From Desulfovibrio sp. ZJ209 (GTDB lineage: Bacteria > Desulfobacterota > Desulfovibrionia > Desulfovibrionales > Desulfovibrionaceae), in the NCBI RefSeq assembly GCF_011039135.1, contig NZ_JAAKEJ010000008.1, positions 1 to 64,000 on the forward strand: a stretch of DNA of 64,000 bases, given 5' to 3'. Both the position numbers and the translations under genes were made by a program. The notes beneath the pieces were generated by a model, which ran no database searches, was not told where the DNA came from, and saw nothing but the letters and a program-made list of their open reading frames with translations. Shown here one piece after another: positions 47,201 to 56,472 of the stretch (position 1 is its first letter; each line of letters starts with the position of its first letter).

Positions 47201-48528
47201 GGCTTGGGAGCGGCGGCTTCCGCCGCCATGTCCGCCGGGGCGCCCGTGGCCGCGATGAGCAGCGCGCTCAGGGCGGTGCCCCACAGGGGCGCCGAGGCCA
47301 GCAGGTTTGGCGGGATGCCGAAATCCAGCCCGAGCAGCCCGGCGGCCACAAAGAGCGGCGGCAACAGGCAGCCGAGCAAAAAGCGGCGCGCCCCCCCGAG
47401 GCCCATGAGCCACGCGCCGAGAGCCGTGGGCACAAAGATCAGGGTGCCGGCGGGCCAGAGGTCGAGCCAGCGGTCGAGCCAGGCCCAGCCGGGCACGAGC
47501 GGCAGCAGGGCCAGCGCCGCGCCGGGCAGGGAAAGCAGGAGGAGCTGGATATCCAGCCCGCGGGCGCGCTGGCGCGTGCGCATGAGGTGGCGCCCCACAT
47601 GCGGCAGGAGCATGAGCGCGATGCCCGGGGCCATGGTGGCCGCGGCATGGCCGAGCATGGAGCGGTGGGGGCCCGCGTCCGGCATGCCGAGCAGGGCCTG
47701 CCCGAGCGCCACGGCCACATATAGGGCCGTCCAGACGCGCCATTGCCCGTTTTCGGAGAGCCCGCGCAGAAGGCACAGGAGCATGACCACGCCGAGGGCG
47801 AGGATGGCGCCGGTGCGCGCGAGGCTGCCCCAGTTGGTGGCCGCGTCCGCCGGGGTGCGCACCATGGGCGAGAACCACGGGCCGGGCAGCCCGTCAAGGC
47901 GGATATAGCACGTGAGCGGTTCGGCGCCCGCCTCGGGCAGGAGCAGCACGTTGCGCTGCGCCGGGCTCGATTCGCGCCACTCCAGCGCGCCGCTCAGGTC
48001 ATTGCGCTCCGGCTCGTAGAGCATGGGCGTACCGGGGATGCTCTCGCCCATGTCGAGCAGGAGGGTCGCCGGGCGCTCGCCCGCGGCCAGGGGCGCCAGC
48101 GTGAAGCGCAGCCACATGACGCCCTCGGTGCGCGGCAGCTTTTCGAGCGCAAGCGGGGCAAAGGCGTCGGCCCGGTCTGGCGCCGCGGCCTCCTCGATGT
48201 CGAGGCTGCCGCTTTCGTCCAGCAGATAGTCCAGATAGGGCAAGAGGGACAGGTTGGGGCCCGCGCCCGTAACGGGCAGCATGGCTTGCTGCGGCCGGGC
48301 GCCCGGTGTGCGCGACGCCTGCAACGCGGCGAGCGCCGGCGCCGCGGCGGCTTCGGCCTGCGTCTCGGCGCGGGCGGAGACTTCGGGCCGCGCTTCCGGC
48401 AACAGGGCGTCAGCGGCAAGGCTCGGCAGGGCCAGCGAAAGGAGCGCCAGCAGCACAACAAGGGCCATGCCCGGCAGGAAGGCCCCACGCGGGCGTCGTG
48501 CCGGGACTTTTCTCCCCAGGGTCGTCAT
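44218..48528 (-). CDS. giant 7TM pseudo-hybrid sensor kinase
   Basis: A 1,436-residue inner-membrane protein. Order: signal/anchor (about 20-39), periplasmic domain (40-235), seven membrane helices (236-425) of 7TMR-DISM type, a dimerisation-like helix pair (about 500-556), a HATPase-like domain (578-712), a receiver-like domain (726-848), an Ala/Pro/Glu-rich linker (851-1340) and an HPt-like helical end (1345-1436). The linker holds two copies of PGEWVGEPMPI (1150-1160, 1212-1222). Key residues are missing: G510 where the phospho-His should be, V775 at the receiver Asp, E830 at the receiver Lys, A1381 at the HPt His, and no N-box Asn. DTGSG (665-669) remains. Likely a signalling scaffold. 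It starts 4 bp after the TPR gene. Confidence 0.8.
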   Translation of the reverse strand: MTTLGRKVPARRPRGAFLPGMALVVLLALLSLALPSLAADALLPEARPEVSARAETQAEAAAAPALAALQASRTPGARPQQAMLPVTGAGPNLSLLPYLDYLLDESGSLDIEEAAAPDRADAFAPLALEKLPRTEGVMWLRFTLAPLAAGERPATLLLDMGESIPGTPMLYEPERNDLSGALEWRESSPAQRNVLLLPEAGAEPLTCYIRLDGLPGPWFSPMVRTPADAATNWGSLARTGAILALGVVMLLCLLRGLSENGQWRVWTALYVAVALGQALLGMPDAGPHRSMLGHAAATMAPGIALMLLPHVGRHLMRTRQRARGLDIQLLLLSLPGAALALLPLVPGWAWLDRWLDLWPAGTLIFVPTALGAWLMGLGGARRFLLGCLLPPLFVAAGLLGLDFGIPPNLLASAPLWGTALSALLIAATGAPADMAAEAAAPKPRPADGKDADEGGIINLDHPLDDPNLRLVSGGKAPAGPQAQASGDGAGDPAPRDAGSAERARAEAREGALRAPLDDLLREGAALEQCALPPAVRQYAAAMLDAARRMADVLSHADAGEGGTSADGAPEAEGGEAGTAFDLQRLLREAHGAVAPAAEYAGIGLAWYMPPHLGQLYRGDAQTLGETLGLLLESAVRATRQGAVHLSARRVPESSDPGNILFTVTDTGSGAPPRERSSLALARAWELAARHGGYVGMEYGPNGTTIAFSLHLEPLEDSADDMQGASLAHVIIVADDPKQRRELSRMVADLSCRVSEAASEHEALRRHEADPAVLLVAQGRYALPAAADMVTRFMESAAEAGLSGCKVLAVTVDDSQWNLLADSGFTHAMLEPVDAEVLRQTVRDVMRGVRRSRPAPQKTAADADEAAAPSQTGAPESEGEAPQPEVAAPTAETADVEAAREAAPVPEAEAAQDTERTEAAPGDAGAAVAAPPPPESPAAPEEAEVSATAEAAAPAPEVGEGQAAGELSGEEWHFLLAEQAESAGAPEGQAPGGEPAAEPEEPATPGATESPAETGAAPEPAAEAPAPDILEEPEEAAAAPATDEPASSLMDYAVEAALAAESTPEGQGAAMPHAPSAPAAPDAEPAEAVDREAAPAQGHEAGERAAQDAAQVLAAEPPRHEPSRSDPARRPAAPVTAARASVYVSPALASPGEWVGEPMPIGTPVARREAPEAPETPRPGETRKEEARPAPSRPAHAVQPPRSGYTSPSVPVPGEWVGEPMPIPRKAPQPEPPAPEAAPATPGEAAPAAASAAASFEGDEGGSFMDFIVGATPVDAPEKPAPKAPGGVTDFVERSVSLVTSAVSSAFAPARNEADAPAPAEPAAPATADPVPQAGAPGTQGPDAQAPDPAILALVERLDAAMAQAVSAHAAGRGQMVAQAAAAIAEESESFGFRVLARMARCVERAGRAGDMNALRDLLPELEVSVERNRIALTQRR

Positions 48529-48532
48529 AGCG

Positions 48533-49372
48533 TCATTGTCTCCGAATCGGCTCTTCCAGCCGCCGCACCATTTCCGAAACCGTGCGGCCGTCCGGCGCGC
48601 GCGCCTGCGGATTGAGCGTGAGCAGCCTGCGCCAGGCAGCGACCGCCTCATCCTTGCGCCCGAGGTCATTATAGAGCACCACGCCGGCATTAAACAGGGC
48701 GTTCTCGTGGCGCGGGTCAGCCGCGAAGGCCTTGCGGAAGCACTCCACCGCCTTTTCCGGCGCCTTGTTTTCCCGATACATGATGCCGAGATCGGTCAGT
48801 ACGTCCGCATTACCCGGGGCGAGCGCCAGCGAGCGCTCATAGGCATGGATGGCTTCACTGACGCGGCCGGCGTCAAAAAAGAGGTTGCCGAGCTCCGTCC
48901 AGTTGCCGGCCGAAGAGGGATCCTTGCGGACGGCCGCTTCCAGCGAGGCGAGGCGCGCCGCCAGTTCGGGCGGCAGCCCGTGCGCGCCCCCGGCGCCGGG
49001 CGACGGTTGGGGAGCGGCCTGCGGAGCAGCCGCGGGCGCCGGCATCGGCTGCGGCGCGGCGGCGGTGTCGCGGCCACGCATGTCCTGAAGCACCCCGGGC
49101 AGGAGCGTCCCGAGATAGAGGCCGAGGACGAGGGTCAGGGCCATGCCCGCGATGCAGGTGGAGAGCCGCACCGCGCGGCCCGTGGCAGGACGCGCGGACG
49201 AGGCGTGCCCCGCAGGTTCCGGCCGCTTCGGCGCCTTCTTTGCGGCAGGCGCAACGGGAGGCGCCGCTGCCGGGGCCTCGGGCGCCTCGCCGGAAACGGA
49301 TGTCTCTTCCTGGTTCACCACGGCCGGACGCCGCGGGGCGTCGGCATTCTTCCTGGATCTGCGACGGGCCAT
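48533..49372 (-). CDS. membrane-anchored TPR protein
   Basis: A 279-residue protein. A basic and Ala/Pro-rich N-terminal region (1-72) precedes one membrane helix (about 74-93). After a Pro/Ala linker come TPR repeats (from about 135): NWTELGNLFFDAGRVSEAIHAYE, VLTDLGIMYRENKAPEKAVECF, ALFNAGVVLYNDLGRKDEAVAAW. The repeats should be periplasmic or at the inner face of the membrane, depending on topology. GAGGTGGAG is just before the ATG at 49372. It is 4 bp upstream of the pseudo-kinase gene, so the two are probably co-translated, and this may be its binding partner. Confidence 0.8.
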   Translation of the reverse strand: MARRRSRKNADAPRRPAVVNQEETSVSGEAPEAPAAAPPVAPAAKKAPKRPEPAGHASSARPATGRAVRLSTCIAGMALTLVLGLYLGTLLPGVLQDMRGRDTAAAPQPMPAPAAAPQAAPQPSPGAGGAHGLPPELAARLASLEAAVRKDPSSAGNWTELGNLFFDAGRVSEAIHAYERSLALAPGNADVLTDLGIMYRENKAPEKAVECFRKAFAADPRHENALFNAGVVLYNDLGRKDEAVAAWRRLLTLNPQARAPDGRTVSEMVRRLEEPIRRQ

Positions 49373-49509
49373 CTCCACCTCGCTCGGGCGCGCAGGGCGC
49401 CGGGCCGCATGCTCCAAAAAGGCACCGCCGCCGGGGGAAATGCCCGGCAACGGGCCGCGATTGTTTCTCTTTCTCTACAACCGGCGCACAAAAGAGGCAA
49501 GGGCGCGCA

Positions 49510-50223
49510 TCAGCGCGTGCCGGCGCCGCCGGGCCGCGCGGGCCCTCCCTTTTGGGCGGTTTTGGCCGCCGGGGCCTTCCTGGCGGGTGCGCCCGCGGGC
49601 GTCTCCCGCGCCTCTCCTGTCACTCCTTTTTCTCCAGCGCCCTCCCCTGCGGATAGCGGGGCCTTTTCCAGCTCCTCGCGGATGCCCTGGCGCAGACTTT
49701 CGTCCGCGTCCGGGGCGTGCAGGGCCTCGGTCAGGTGTGCCACGCCCCGGGCCGGTTCGTTCAGGTAGTGGAGGTAGAGCACGCCCAGGCTGTAGCGCAT
49801 GGCCGCGCTTTCCTTGTCCTTGAGCGCCTCTTCGAGGAGCTTCGCCGCCTCGGCGTGCTTGCCCTGGTTGTGGCGGATAACGCCGAGCAGGTAGCGCGTG
49901 CGGCCCTCGCGCGGGTCCAGCGCCAGGGCGCGCGTGGCGAAGCTCTCGGCGCCGTCCCAGCTGCCCATGGCCATCAGCCGCTCGGCGATCTCCACGAGGG
50001 CGGCCTTGTTGCCCGGGTCTTTCGACACTTCCTGCATGAGGCGCCCCACCTCGTCCGTGCCCGGGGCCGGGGCCTGCGCGGCGGGCTCGTGCGTGTGCCG
50101 GACGGTGAGGCCGGTGGACGTGAAGCGCTCCGCCAAGGAGGCGGCCAGCATGGCCACGAGCGCGATCCCGAGACTGATGACCAGCACCCGCGCGCGCGCC
50201 GGAATGGTGAATTCGCTAGCCAC
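49510..50223 (-). CDS. TPR protein of the ccm cluster, CcmI/CycH-like
   Basis: A 237-residue protein with one N-terminal membrane helix (about 12-33) and TPR repeats between about 60 and 165 (ALVEIAERLMAMGSWDGAESFATRALAL; RTRYLLGVIRHNQGKHAEAAKLLEEAL). The C-terminus is Ala/Pro/Lys-rich. I place the start at GTG 50223, which overlaps ccmD by 8 nt and has GGGAG upstream; an ATG at 50247 would overlap it by 32 nt. By position after ccmD and by architecture it could hold apocytochromes as CcmI/CycH does; sequence identity to CcmI cannot be judged by eye. Confidence 0.75.
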   Translation of the reverse strand: MASEFTIPARARVLVISLGIALVAMLAASLAERFTSTGLTVRHTHEPAAQAPAPGTDEVGRLMQEVSKDPGNKAALVEIAERLMAMGSWDGAESFATRALALDPREGRTRYLLGVIRHNQGKHAEAAKLLEEALKDKESAAMRYSLGVLYLHYLNEPARGVAHLTEALHAPDADESLRQGIREELEKAPLSAGEGAGEKGVTGEARETPAGAPARKAPAAKTAQKGGPARPGGAGTR

Positions 50224-50353
50224 GGGCGCCGCGCTCCCGCCGGGCAAGGCGCAGGGCCAGCGCCCGCTGCCGGCCGCCCAGGAAGGCGAGATAGGCGCCG
50301 AGGCCGATCCAGACCGCGGCGTTGGCGCCCATGAGCCAGTACAGGGTGTCCAT
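50216..50353 (-). CDS. ccmD: CcmD-like small heme exporter subunit
   Basis: A 45-residue membrane peptide: one helix (about 8-26, NAAVWIGLGAYLAFLGG) followed by a basic tail (RQRALALRLARRERGARG). Size, single helix and basic C-terminus match CcmD, which releases holo-CcmE from the CcmABC complex. It lies 38 bp after ccmC. TCCGTCGGAGGAAACC-type sequence (GGAGGAAACC before the ATG) supplies the ribosome site. Confidence 0.85.
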   Translation of the reverse strand: MDTLYWLMGANAAVWIGLGAYLAFLGGRQRALALRLARRERGARG

Positions 50354-50391
50354 GGTTTCCTCCGTCAAAAAGAATGGCGCGGCAGCGCCGT

Positions 50392-51054
50392 TCAGTCGTC
50401 GTCTTCTTCCGCGGCGGCGTCCAGCCGGGCCGCGAGGTCGAGCTGGCGCTTGCGCACCCACACAAGGCCGGCCCAGAACAGGCCGAGCGCCAGCACGCAG
50501 GCCACGGCCGTGAGCTTCATTTCCGGCTCCAAGCCCCCCTCGCGGGAGGCGAAGACCGCCGGATGGATGGAGCGCCAGATGCGCGCCGACACAAAGACCA
50601 GCGGCACGTCCAAAAAGGCCGCCACACCCACCACCGCGCAGACGAGGCGCCGGCGCTCCGGGGCCATGTCCAGCCCGCGCAGGATCAGGTAGGCCGCATA
50701 GACGAACCACATGACGAGCGCGGTGGAGAGGCGCGGGTCCCACGTCCACCAGACGCCCCAGGAGCGGCGCGCCCAGATCATGCCCGTCACGAGGGTCAGG
50801 CCGCTGAAGAGCACGCCCACCTCGGCGGCTGCCGCGCACAGCCTGTCGGCCGCGTCGCTGCGGCGCAGGAGCACGGCGATGGAGCCCAAAAAGACGATGA
50901 AGAAACTGGCGAGCGCCCACCACGCGAGCGGCAGGTGCAGGTAAAAAATCTTCTGCATCAGGCCGAGGGTGGCTTCCTCCGGCGCATAGCACCAGATGAG
51001 CCACTGTACGCCGGCCATGGCGAGGGCACCGGCGAGGGCGAGCAGCTGGGGCAT
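50392..51054 (-). CDS. ccmC: heme exporter membrane protein CcmC
   Basis: A 220-residue, six-helix inner-membrane protein that presents heme to CcmE. The tryptophan-rich WWD motif (WGVWWTWDPRLST, about 98-110) is intact, with conserved His ligands in HLPLAWW and SIHP. Charged residues close the C-terminus (AAEEDDD). It begins 1 bp after the ccmB stop. Confidence 0.95.
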   Translation of the reverse strand: MPQLLALAGALAMAGVQWLIWCYAPEEATLGLMQKIFYLHLPLAWWALASFFIVFLGSIAVLLRRSDAADRLCAAAAEVGVLFSGLTLVTGMIWARRSWGVWWTWDPRLSTALVMWFVYAAYLILRGLDMAPERRRLVCAVVGVAAFLDVPLVFVSARIWRSIHPAVFASREGGLEPEMKLTAVACVLALGLFWAGLVWVRKRQLDLAARLDAAAEEDDD

Positions 51055-51732
51055 TTAGTCCTCCCCCGGATAGATGAAGCCGAACAGCACGAGGCCCGCG
51101 GCCAGAAAGACCGCATCAAAGGCCGCCGCCAGCCTGAGCCACGCCGAAGGGCCGTCCGGCGAGGGCGCTCCCAGGCACTGGGCGCCCACCCCGATGCCCG
51201 CCAGGAGGAGCGGCGTCAGCAGCGGGAACAACACGACCCCGAGCAGGGACTCGCGCCCGGACTGCCCCTGGCCCAGCGCCCCGAGCAGCGAACCCAGGGC
51301 GCACATGCCCGCATCCACGAGCGCGAGGGTCGCGAGGCCGGTGAGCGGCTGCGCCGTCACGCCCTGCCCGAGAAAGACCATGGCCGCCGGCAGGAAGACG
51401 GCCTGCGCCAGCAAAAGCAGCACCAGCCCGGCCGCGAGCTTGCCGAGCCACACCGCCTGCACGGGCGCGGGGCACAGCGCGAGGCCGAGGCGCGCGGCAT
51501 TGACCTCCTCCAAATCATAGAGGCGGTTGAAGATGAGCACCTGCGAAAAGGCGGAGGCCAGCCAGAACATGGCGGCGGCCGCCTGCGGGCCCACCTTTTC
51601 GCCGGGCCCCTGCGCGAGGCTGAACACAAAGAGCAGGAGCAGCCCAAGCAGGAGCGCCTGAAAAAGCCCGTTGCCGCGCGCCAGCGTGAGCAGAAGGTCC
51701 TTGCGGGCGATGGCGAGGCTCAGGCGGAGCAT
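51055..51732 (-). CDS. ccmB: heme exporter membrane protein CcmB
   Basis: A 225-residue permease with six hydrophobic helices. It is the membrane partner of the CcmA ATPase. The N-terminal KDL motif (ARKDLLLTLAR), the NRLYDLEE loop and the LGALGQG helix match CcmB. It overlaps ccmA by 13 nt and abuts ccmC. Confidence 0.93.
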   Translation of the reverse strand: MLRLSLAIARKDLLLTLARGNGLFQALLLGLLLLFVFSLAQGPGEKVGPQAAAAMFWLASAFSQVLIFNRLYDLEEVNAARLGLALCPAPVQAVWLGKLAAGLVLLLLAQAVFLPAAMVFLGQGVTAQPLTGLATLALVDAGMCALGSLLGALGQGQSGRESLLGVVLFPLLTPLLLAGIGVGAQCLGAPSPDGPSAWLRLAAAFDAVFLAAGLVLFGFIYPGED

Positions 51733-52403
51733 GCGCCCCCCTCCCGGGCGAAAAAGTCCGCCGCAGGGCCGGCGTAGACGGCCTTGCCCCCGGCGAGCGC
51801 CAGCACGCGGTCGGCCAGGGGGGCGTCGCCGGCCAAATCATGGCTCACGAGCACCACGCAGGCGCCACGGCCGCGGGCGTCGCTGATCTCCCGGCGCAGG
51901 ACGGCGCGCGAGGGCGCGTCGAGGCCGGTGGCCGGCTCGTCCAGCAGCAGGAGTTGCGGCGCCAGCATGAGCACCCGCGCGAGGTTGAGGCGCTGCGCCA
52001 TGCCGCGCGAGAAGACGCGCGCCCGCTCATGGGCATGGCCGCCGAGGCCCACGCGCTCGAGCAGGGCAAAAAGCGCGTCCTCGTCGAGCGCGAGGCCGCA
52101 CGCCGCGCGCCAGAAAGCGAGATTTTCCAGCGCCGTGAGGCCGGGATAGAGAAAGGTGGCGTGGCCCACATAGCCTACGCGCGCTTCCGCGCCGTCCGCC
52201 CCCCCGGAGACCACCACGCGGCCCGCGCTCGGCCGGGTAAGGCCGGCCATGATCTTGAGCAGGGTGCTCTTGCCCGCGCCGTTGCCCCCGGTGAGCAGCG
52301 TTACCGTGCCGTGAGGAAAGGCGGCGTCCACCTGACGCAGCACGCGCGCCGCGCCGTAGCGCTTGCCCACGCCCTCGAGCACGAGCGCCGCGTCTTCAGG
52401 CAC
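51720..52403 (-). CDS. ccmA: heme exporter ATP-binding protein CcmA
   Basis: A 227-residue ABC ATPase. Walker A is TGGNGAGKST, the signature is degenerate (FSRGMAQRL in place of LSGGQ), Walker B is LLLLDEP, and the switch His is in VSHD. The FSRGM variant is normal for CcmA. It overlaps ccmF by 8 nt and ccmB by 13 nt, so the cluster is read as one tightly coupled message. Confidence 0.93.
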   Translation of the reverse strand: MPEDAALVLEGVGKRYGAARVLRQVDAAFPHGTVTLLTGGNGAGKSTLLKIMAGLTRPSAGRVVVSGGADGAEARVGYVGHATFLYPGLTALENLAFWRAACGLALDEDALFALLERVGLGGHAHERARVFSRGMAQRLNLARVLMLAPQLLLLDEPATGLDAPSRAVLRREISDARGRGACVVLVSHDLAGDAPLADRVLALAGGKAVYAGPAADFFAREGGACSA

Positions 52404-54348
52404 GGGGCCCCCCGCCCTCGCGGCCCCGGCCGCGCCCGAGGCCCAGCAGCGGCAAAAGGCACATGAGCGCGCCGCCCACCCATATCCAGTTGACCAAAGG
52501 CTCGATGCTCACCTTCACATAGACGCGCAGATCCTCGTCCATGCCGAGAAGCGAGGCATAAATGTCCCGCGCGGGGCTTGAAATGACATCCACCTCGGAG
52601 AACTGCATGCTGCCGAACTTGGCATAGATGCGCCGCTCCGGCGCCACCACGCCCAGGGGCTTGCCGTCACGGCTCACGGCAAGGCGCGCCATGAGGTAGT
52701 CATAGCCCGGGCGCTCGCCATCGGCCACGGATTCCAGCGTCACCGTATAGCCGCCCACCTCGCCGCTCTCGCCCTTGGCGAGCAGCAGTTCCTTCTCTTG
52801 TGTGTAGGGGCCGGAAAAGGCGATGCCGAGGGCGAGGAGCGCGAGCCCCGCGTGCGCCCCCAGGGCCGATCGCGCCCGCGGGGAGCGGCGCACCGCCCCG
52901 CGCAGGAGCAGCGGCCCCATATCCACGAGGATGGCGATGGACGCGGCCGCGCTCACAAGCGCCGTGGGGCGCCGGTAGCCGAGCGCCCAGAGAGCCCCCG
53001 CCGCCGCCACAAACGCCCCTGCCGCCATGAGGAGGCGCGGCCAGTCGGCACCAGTCTTGGGCCCGCTCTTGGCCCCGCCTTCGGCCGCATCCGAGCCACC
53101 GCTCCACGAAAGCCAGGGGCAGGCCGCCAGAAGCACCAGCAAAAGCGCGCCCAGGGGCAGGCAGACGCGGTTGTAGAAGCCGGCCTCCAGCCCGCGCGGG
53201 GCGCTGGTCCACAGCTTGCTCAGCACCGGCCACATGGTCGCCACGAGGATGATGGCCGCGAGCGCGAGGAAGATCCACGCCACCAGCACAAGGGCCCCCT
53301 CGCGGCTCTCCGGCGAGGCCAGCGGGCGCCCCTGCGGCCCCACGCACCAGAGCGCCCACAGAGTGACGGCGAGCGCCGCCAGCACGAAGACGGAGAGCGG
53401 CGTGCCCACGCCGCCGTCGCCAAAGGCGTGGACGGACTGGATGACGCCGCTTCTCGTGAGATAGGTGGCGAAAAAAGCCATGATGACCGTGAGCGCCATG
53501 AGCCCGGCGGAGGCGCGGCCGAGCTTGCCGCTGCGGTTTTGCACGGCGAGGATGTGCAGCCCGGCGGTGGCCGCGAGCCACGGCAGAAGCGAGGCGTTCT
53601 CCACCGGGTCCCACGCCCAGTAGCCGCCCCAGCCCAGCTCCATGTAAGCCCACCAGGCGCCAAGCACGATGCCCGCGGTGAGCAGTACCCACGAGAGGAG
53701 GATGAAGGGGCGCGTAAGGCGGAACCAGCGCCCTTCGGCCGCGCCGTCGCCCGAGAGGAGCTGCGCGATGCCGAGGCAGGCAGGCACACCGAAGCCCGCA
53801 TAGCCCAGAAAGAGCAGGGGCGGATGGAAGATCATGCCCGGGTTCTGCAAAAGCGGGTTCAGGCCGTTGCCGTCCGCCGGGGCCGGCTCCTGCATGATGA
53901 AGGGATTGCTCCAGCTCGTGAGCAAGAGGCAGAAAAAGGCGAGGATGGCGCAGTTGAAGGCCTCGTACCAGAGGCGCGTGCGCGGCGTGAGGCCGGCGTG
54001 GGCGCGCGTGACCGCGAAGATGCAGCCGCACAGCGCGGCCGCCAGCGCCCAGAAGAGCAGCGAGCCGGGCTGGCCGGCCCAGAAGGCCGTGAGCCGGTAA
54101 AAGAGCGGCAGGATGGCGTCCGTGTAGGAGGCCACATATTCCACGCGATAGTCCTGCCAGAACAGGGCGTGCAAAAGGCACGCGGACGCGAGGAACAGGG
54201 CGCCGGCAACGCCCCACTGGGCTTTTTCGAGCAGGCGCAGGTGGTCGCTCCGGCCCTGCCAGAGCTGGAGCAGCGCCATGCCCCCGCCGCCCAGCGCGCA
54301 GAGCAGGGCTACGAGAAGCATGGCATAGGCGAAGACATACATGGGCAT
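52396..54348 (-). CDS. ccmF: cytochrome c heme lyase subunit CcmF
   Basis: A 650-residue membrane protein with about 14-15 helices that attaches heme to apocytochromes. The WWD-type motif (GYWAWDPVENASL) and the conserved LFLGYAGF and NPF segments are present, and the C-terminal periplasmic domain (about 510-610) is complete. It is the first gene of the ccmF-A-B-C-D-TPR run and has its own promoter. No ccmE, ccmG or ccmH is found before or after it, so those must lie elsewhere. Confidence 0.94.
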   Translation of the reverse strand: MPMYVFAYAMLLVALLCALGGGGMALLQLWQGRSDHLRLLEKAQWGVAGALFLASACLLHALFWQDYRVEYVASYTDAILPLFYRLTAFWAGQPGSLLFWALAAALCGCIFAVTRAHAGLTPRTRLWYEAFNCAILAFFCLLLTSWSNPFIMQEPAPADGNGLNPLLQNPGMIFHPPLLFLGYAGFGVPACLGIAQLLSGDGAAEGRWFRLTRPFILLSWVLLTAGIVLGAWWAYMELGWGGYWAWDPVENASLLPWLAATAGLHILAVQNRSGKLGRASAGLMALTVIMAFFATYLTRSGVIQSVHAFGDGGVGTPLSVFVLAALAVTLWALWCVGPQGRPLASPESREGALVLVAWIFLALAAIILVATMWPVLSKLWTSAPRGLEAGFYNRVCLPLGALLLVLLAACPWLSWSGGSDAAEGGAKSGPKTGADWPRLLMAAGAFVAAAGALWALGYRRPTALVSAAASIAILVDMGPLLLRGAVRRSPRARSALGAHAGLALLALGIAFSGPYTQEKELLLAKGESGEVGGYTVTLESVADGERPGYDYLMARLAVSRDGKPLGVVAPERRIYAKFGSMQFSEVDVISSPARDIYASLLGMDEDLRVYVKVSIEPLVNWIWVGGALMCLLPLLGLGRGRGREGGGPRA

Positions 54349-54615
54349 TCCTTGCGGGGCCTTGAAGGGGGATGCCGCGCGCCGGGGCTGGCCCCGGGCC
54401 GGGCCTGTGATGGACAGCCTGACAGATACTTCGCCATGCGCCGCCTGTCAACGGGACGCGGCATTGCGGCGGACGCATTTTCCGGCCCGCGCGCGACCGT
54501 CCCGGCCCCCGCCGCCGGGATTTCCGCTCGACCTTTTGGGCGGCGTTTGGCACACTGGTGCCCCCCGAGACCAGGCGCGCCGGCCACGCCCCGCGCCGCA
54601 ACGGCGAGCGCAGCC
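54349..54615. other. divergent promoter region between ccmF and the potassium channel
   Basis: The 267 bp hold the ccmF promoter (54423-54451) and, near 54551-54564, a short inverted repeat GGCAC-ACTG-GTGCC that lies 50 bp before the channel ATG. No gene or terminator is visible. Confidence 0.5.
54423..54451 (-). promoter_or_regulatory. promoter of the ccm operon
   Basis: On the minus strand: perfect -35 TTGACA (54451-54446), 17-bp spacer, -10 TATCTG (54428-54423, three of six), 75 bp before the ccmF ATG. Confidence 0.6.
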
Positions 54616-56427
<1,812 letters not shown>

Positions 56428-56472
56428 GGACAGCCGGGCCTTAAGGCTCCCGGGCGCCCCGCATCTCATGCC

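Noticed and set aside
54548-54564. A sigma54-like TGGCAC...TGC element before the potassium channel
   Set aside because: The GG-to-GC spacing is one base off consensus and the bases form a small palindrome; sigma54 promoters do not tolerate that spacing.
56428-56472. A hairpin (CCGGGCCTT/AAGGCTCCCGG) between the channel and polA as a terminator
   Set aside because: The stem is imperfect and no T-run follows on either strand.
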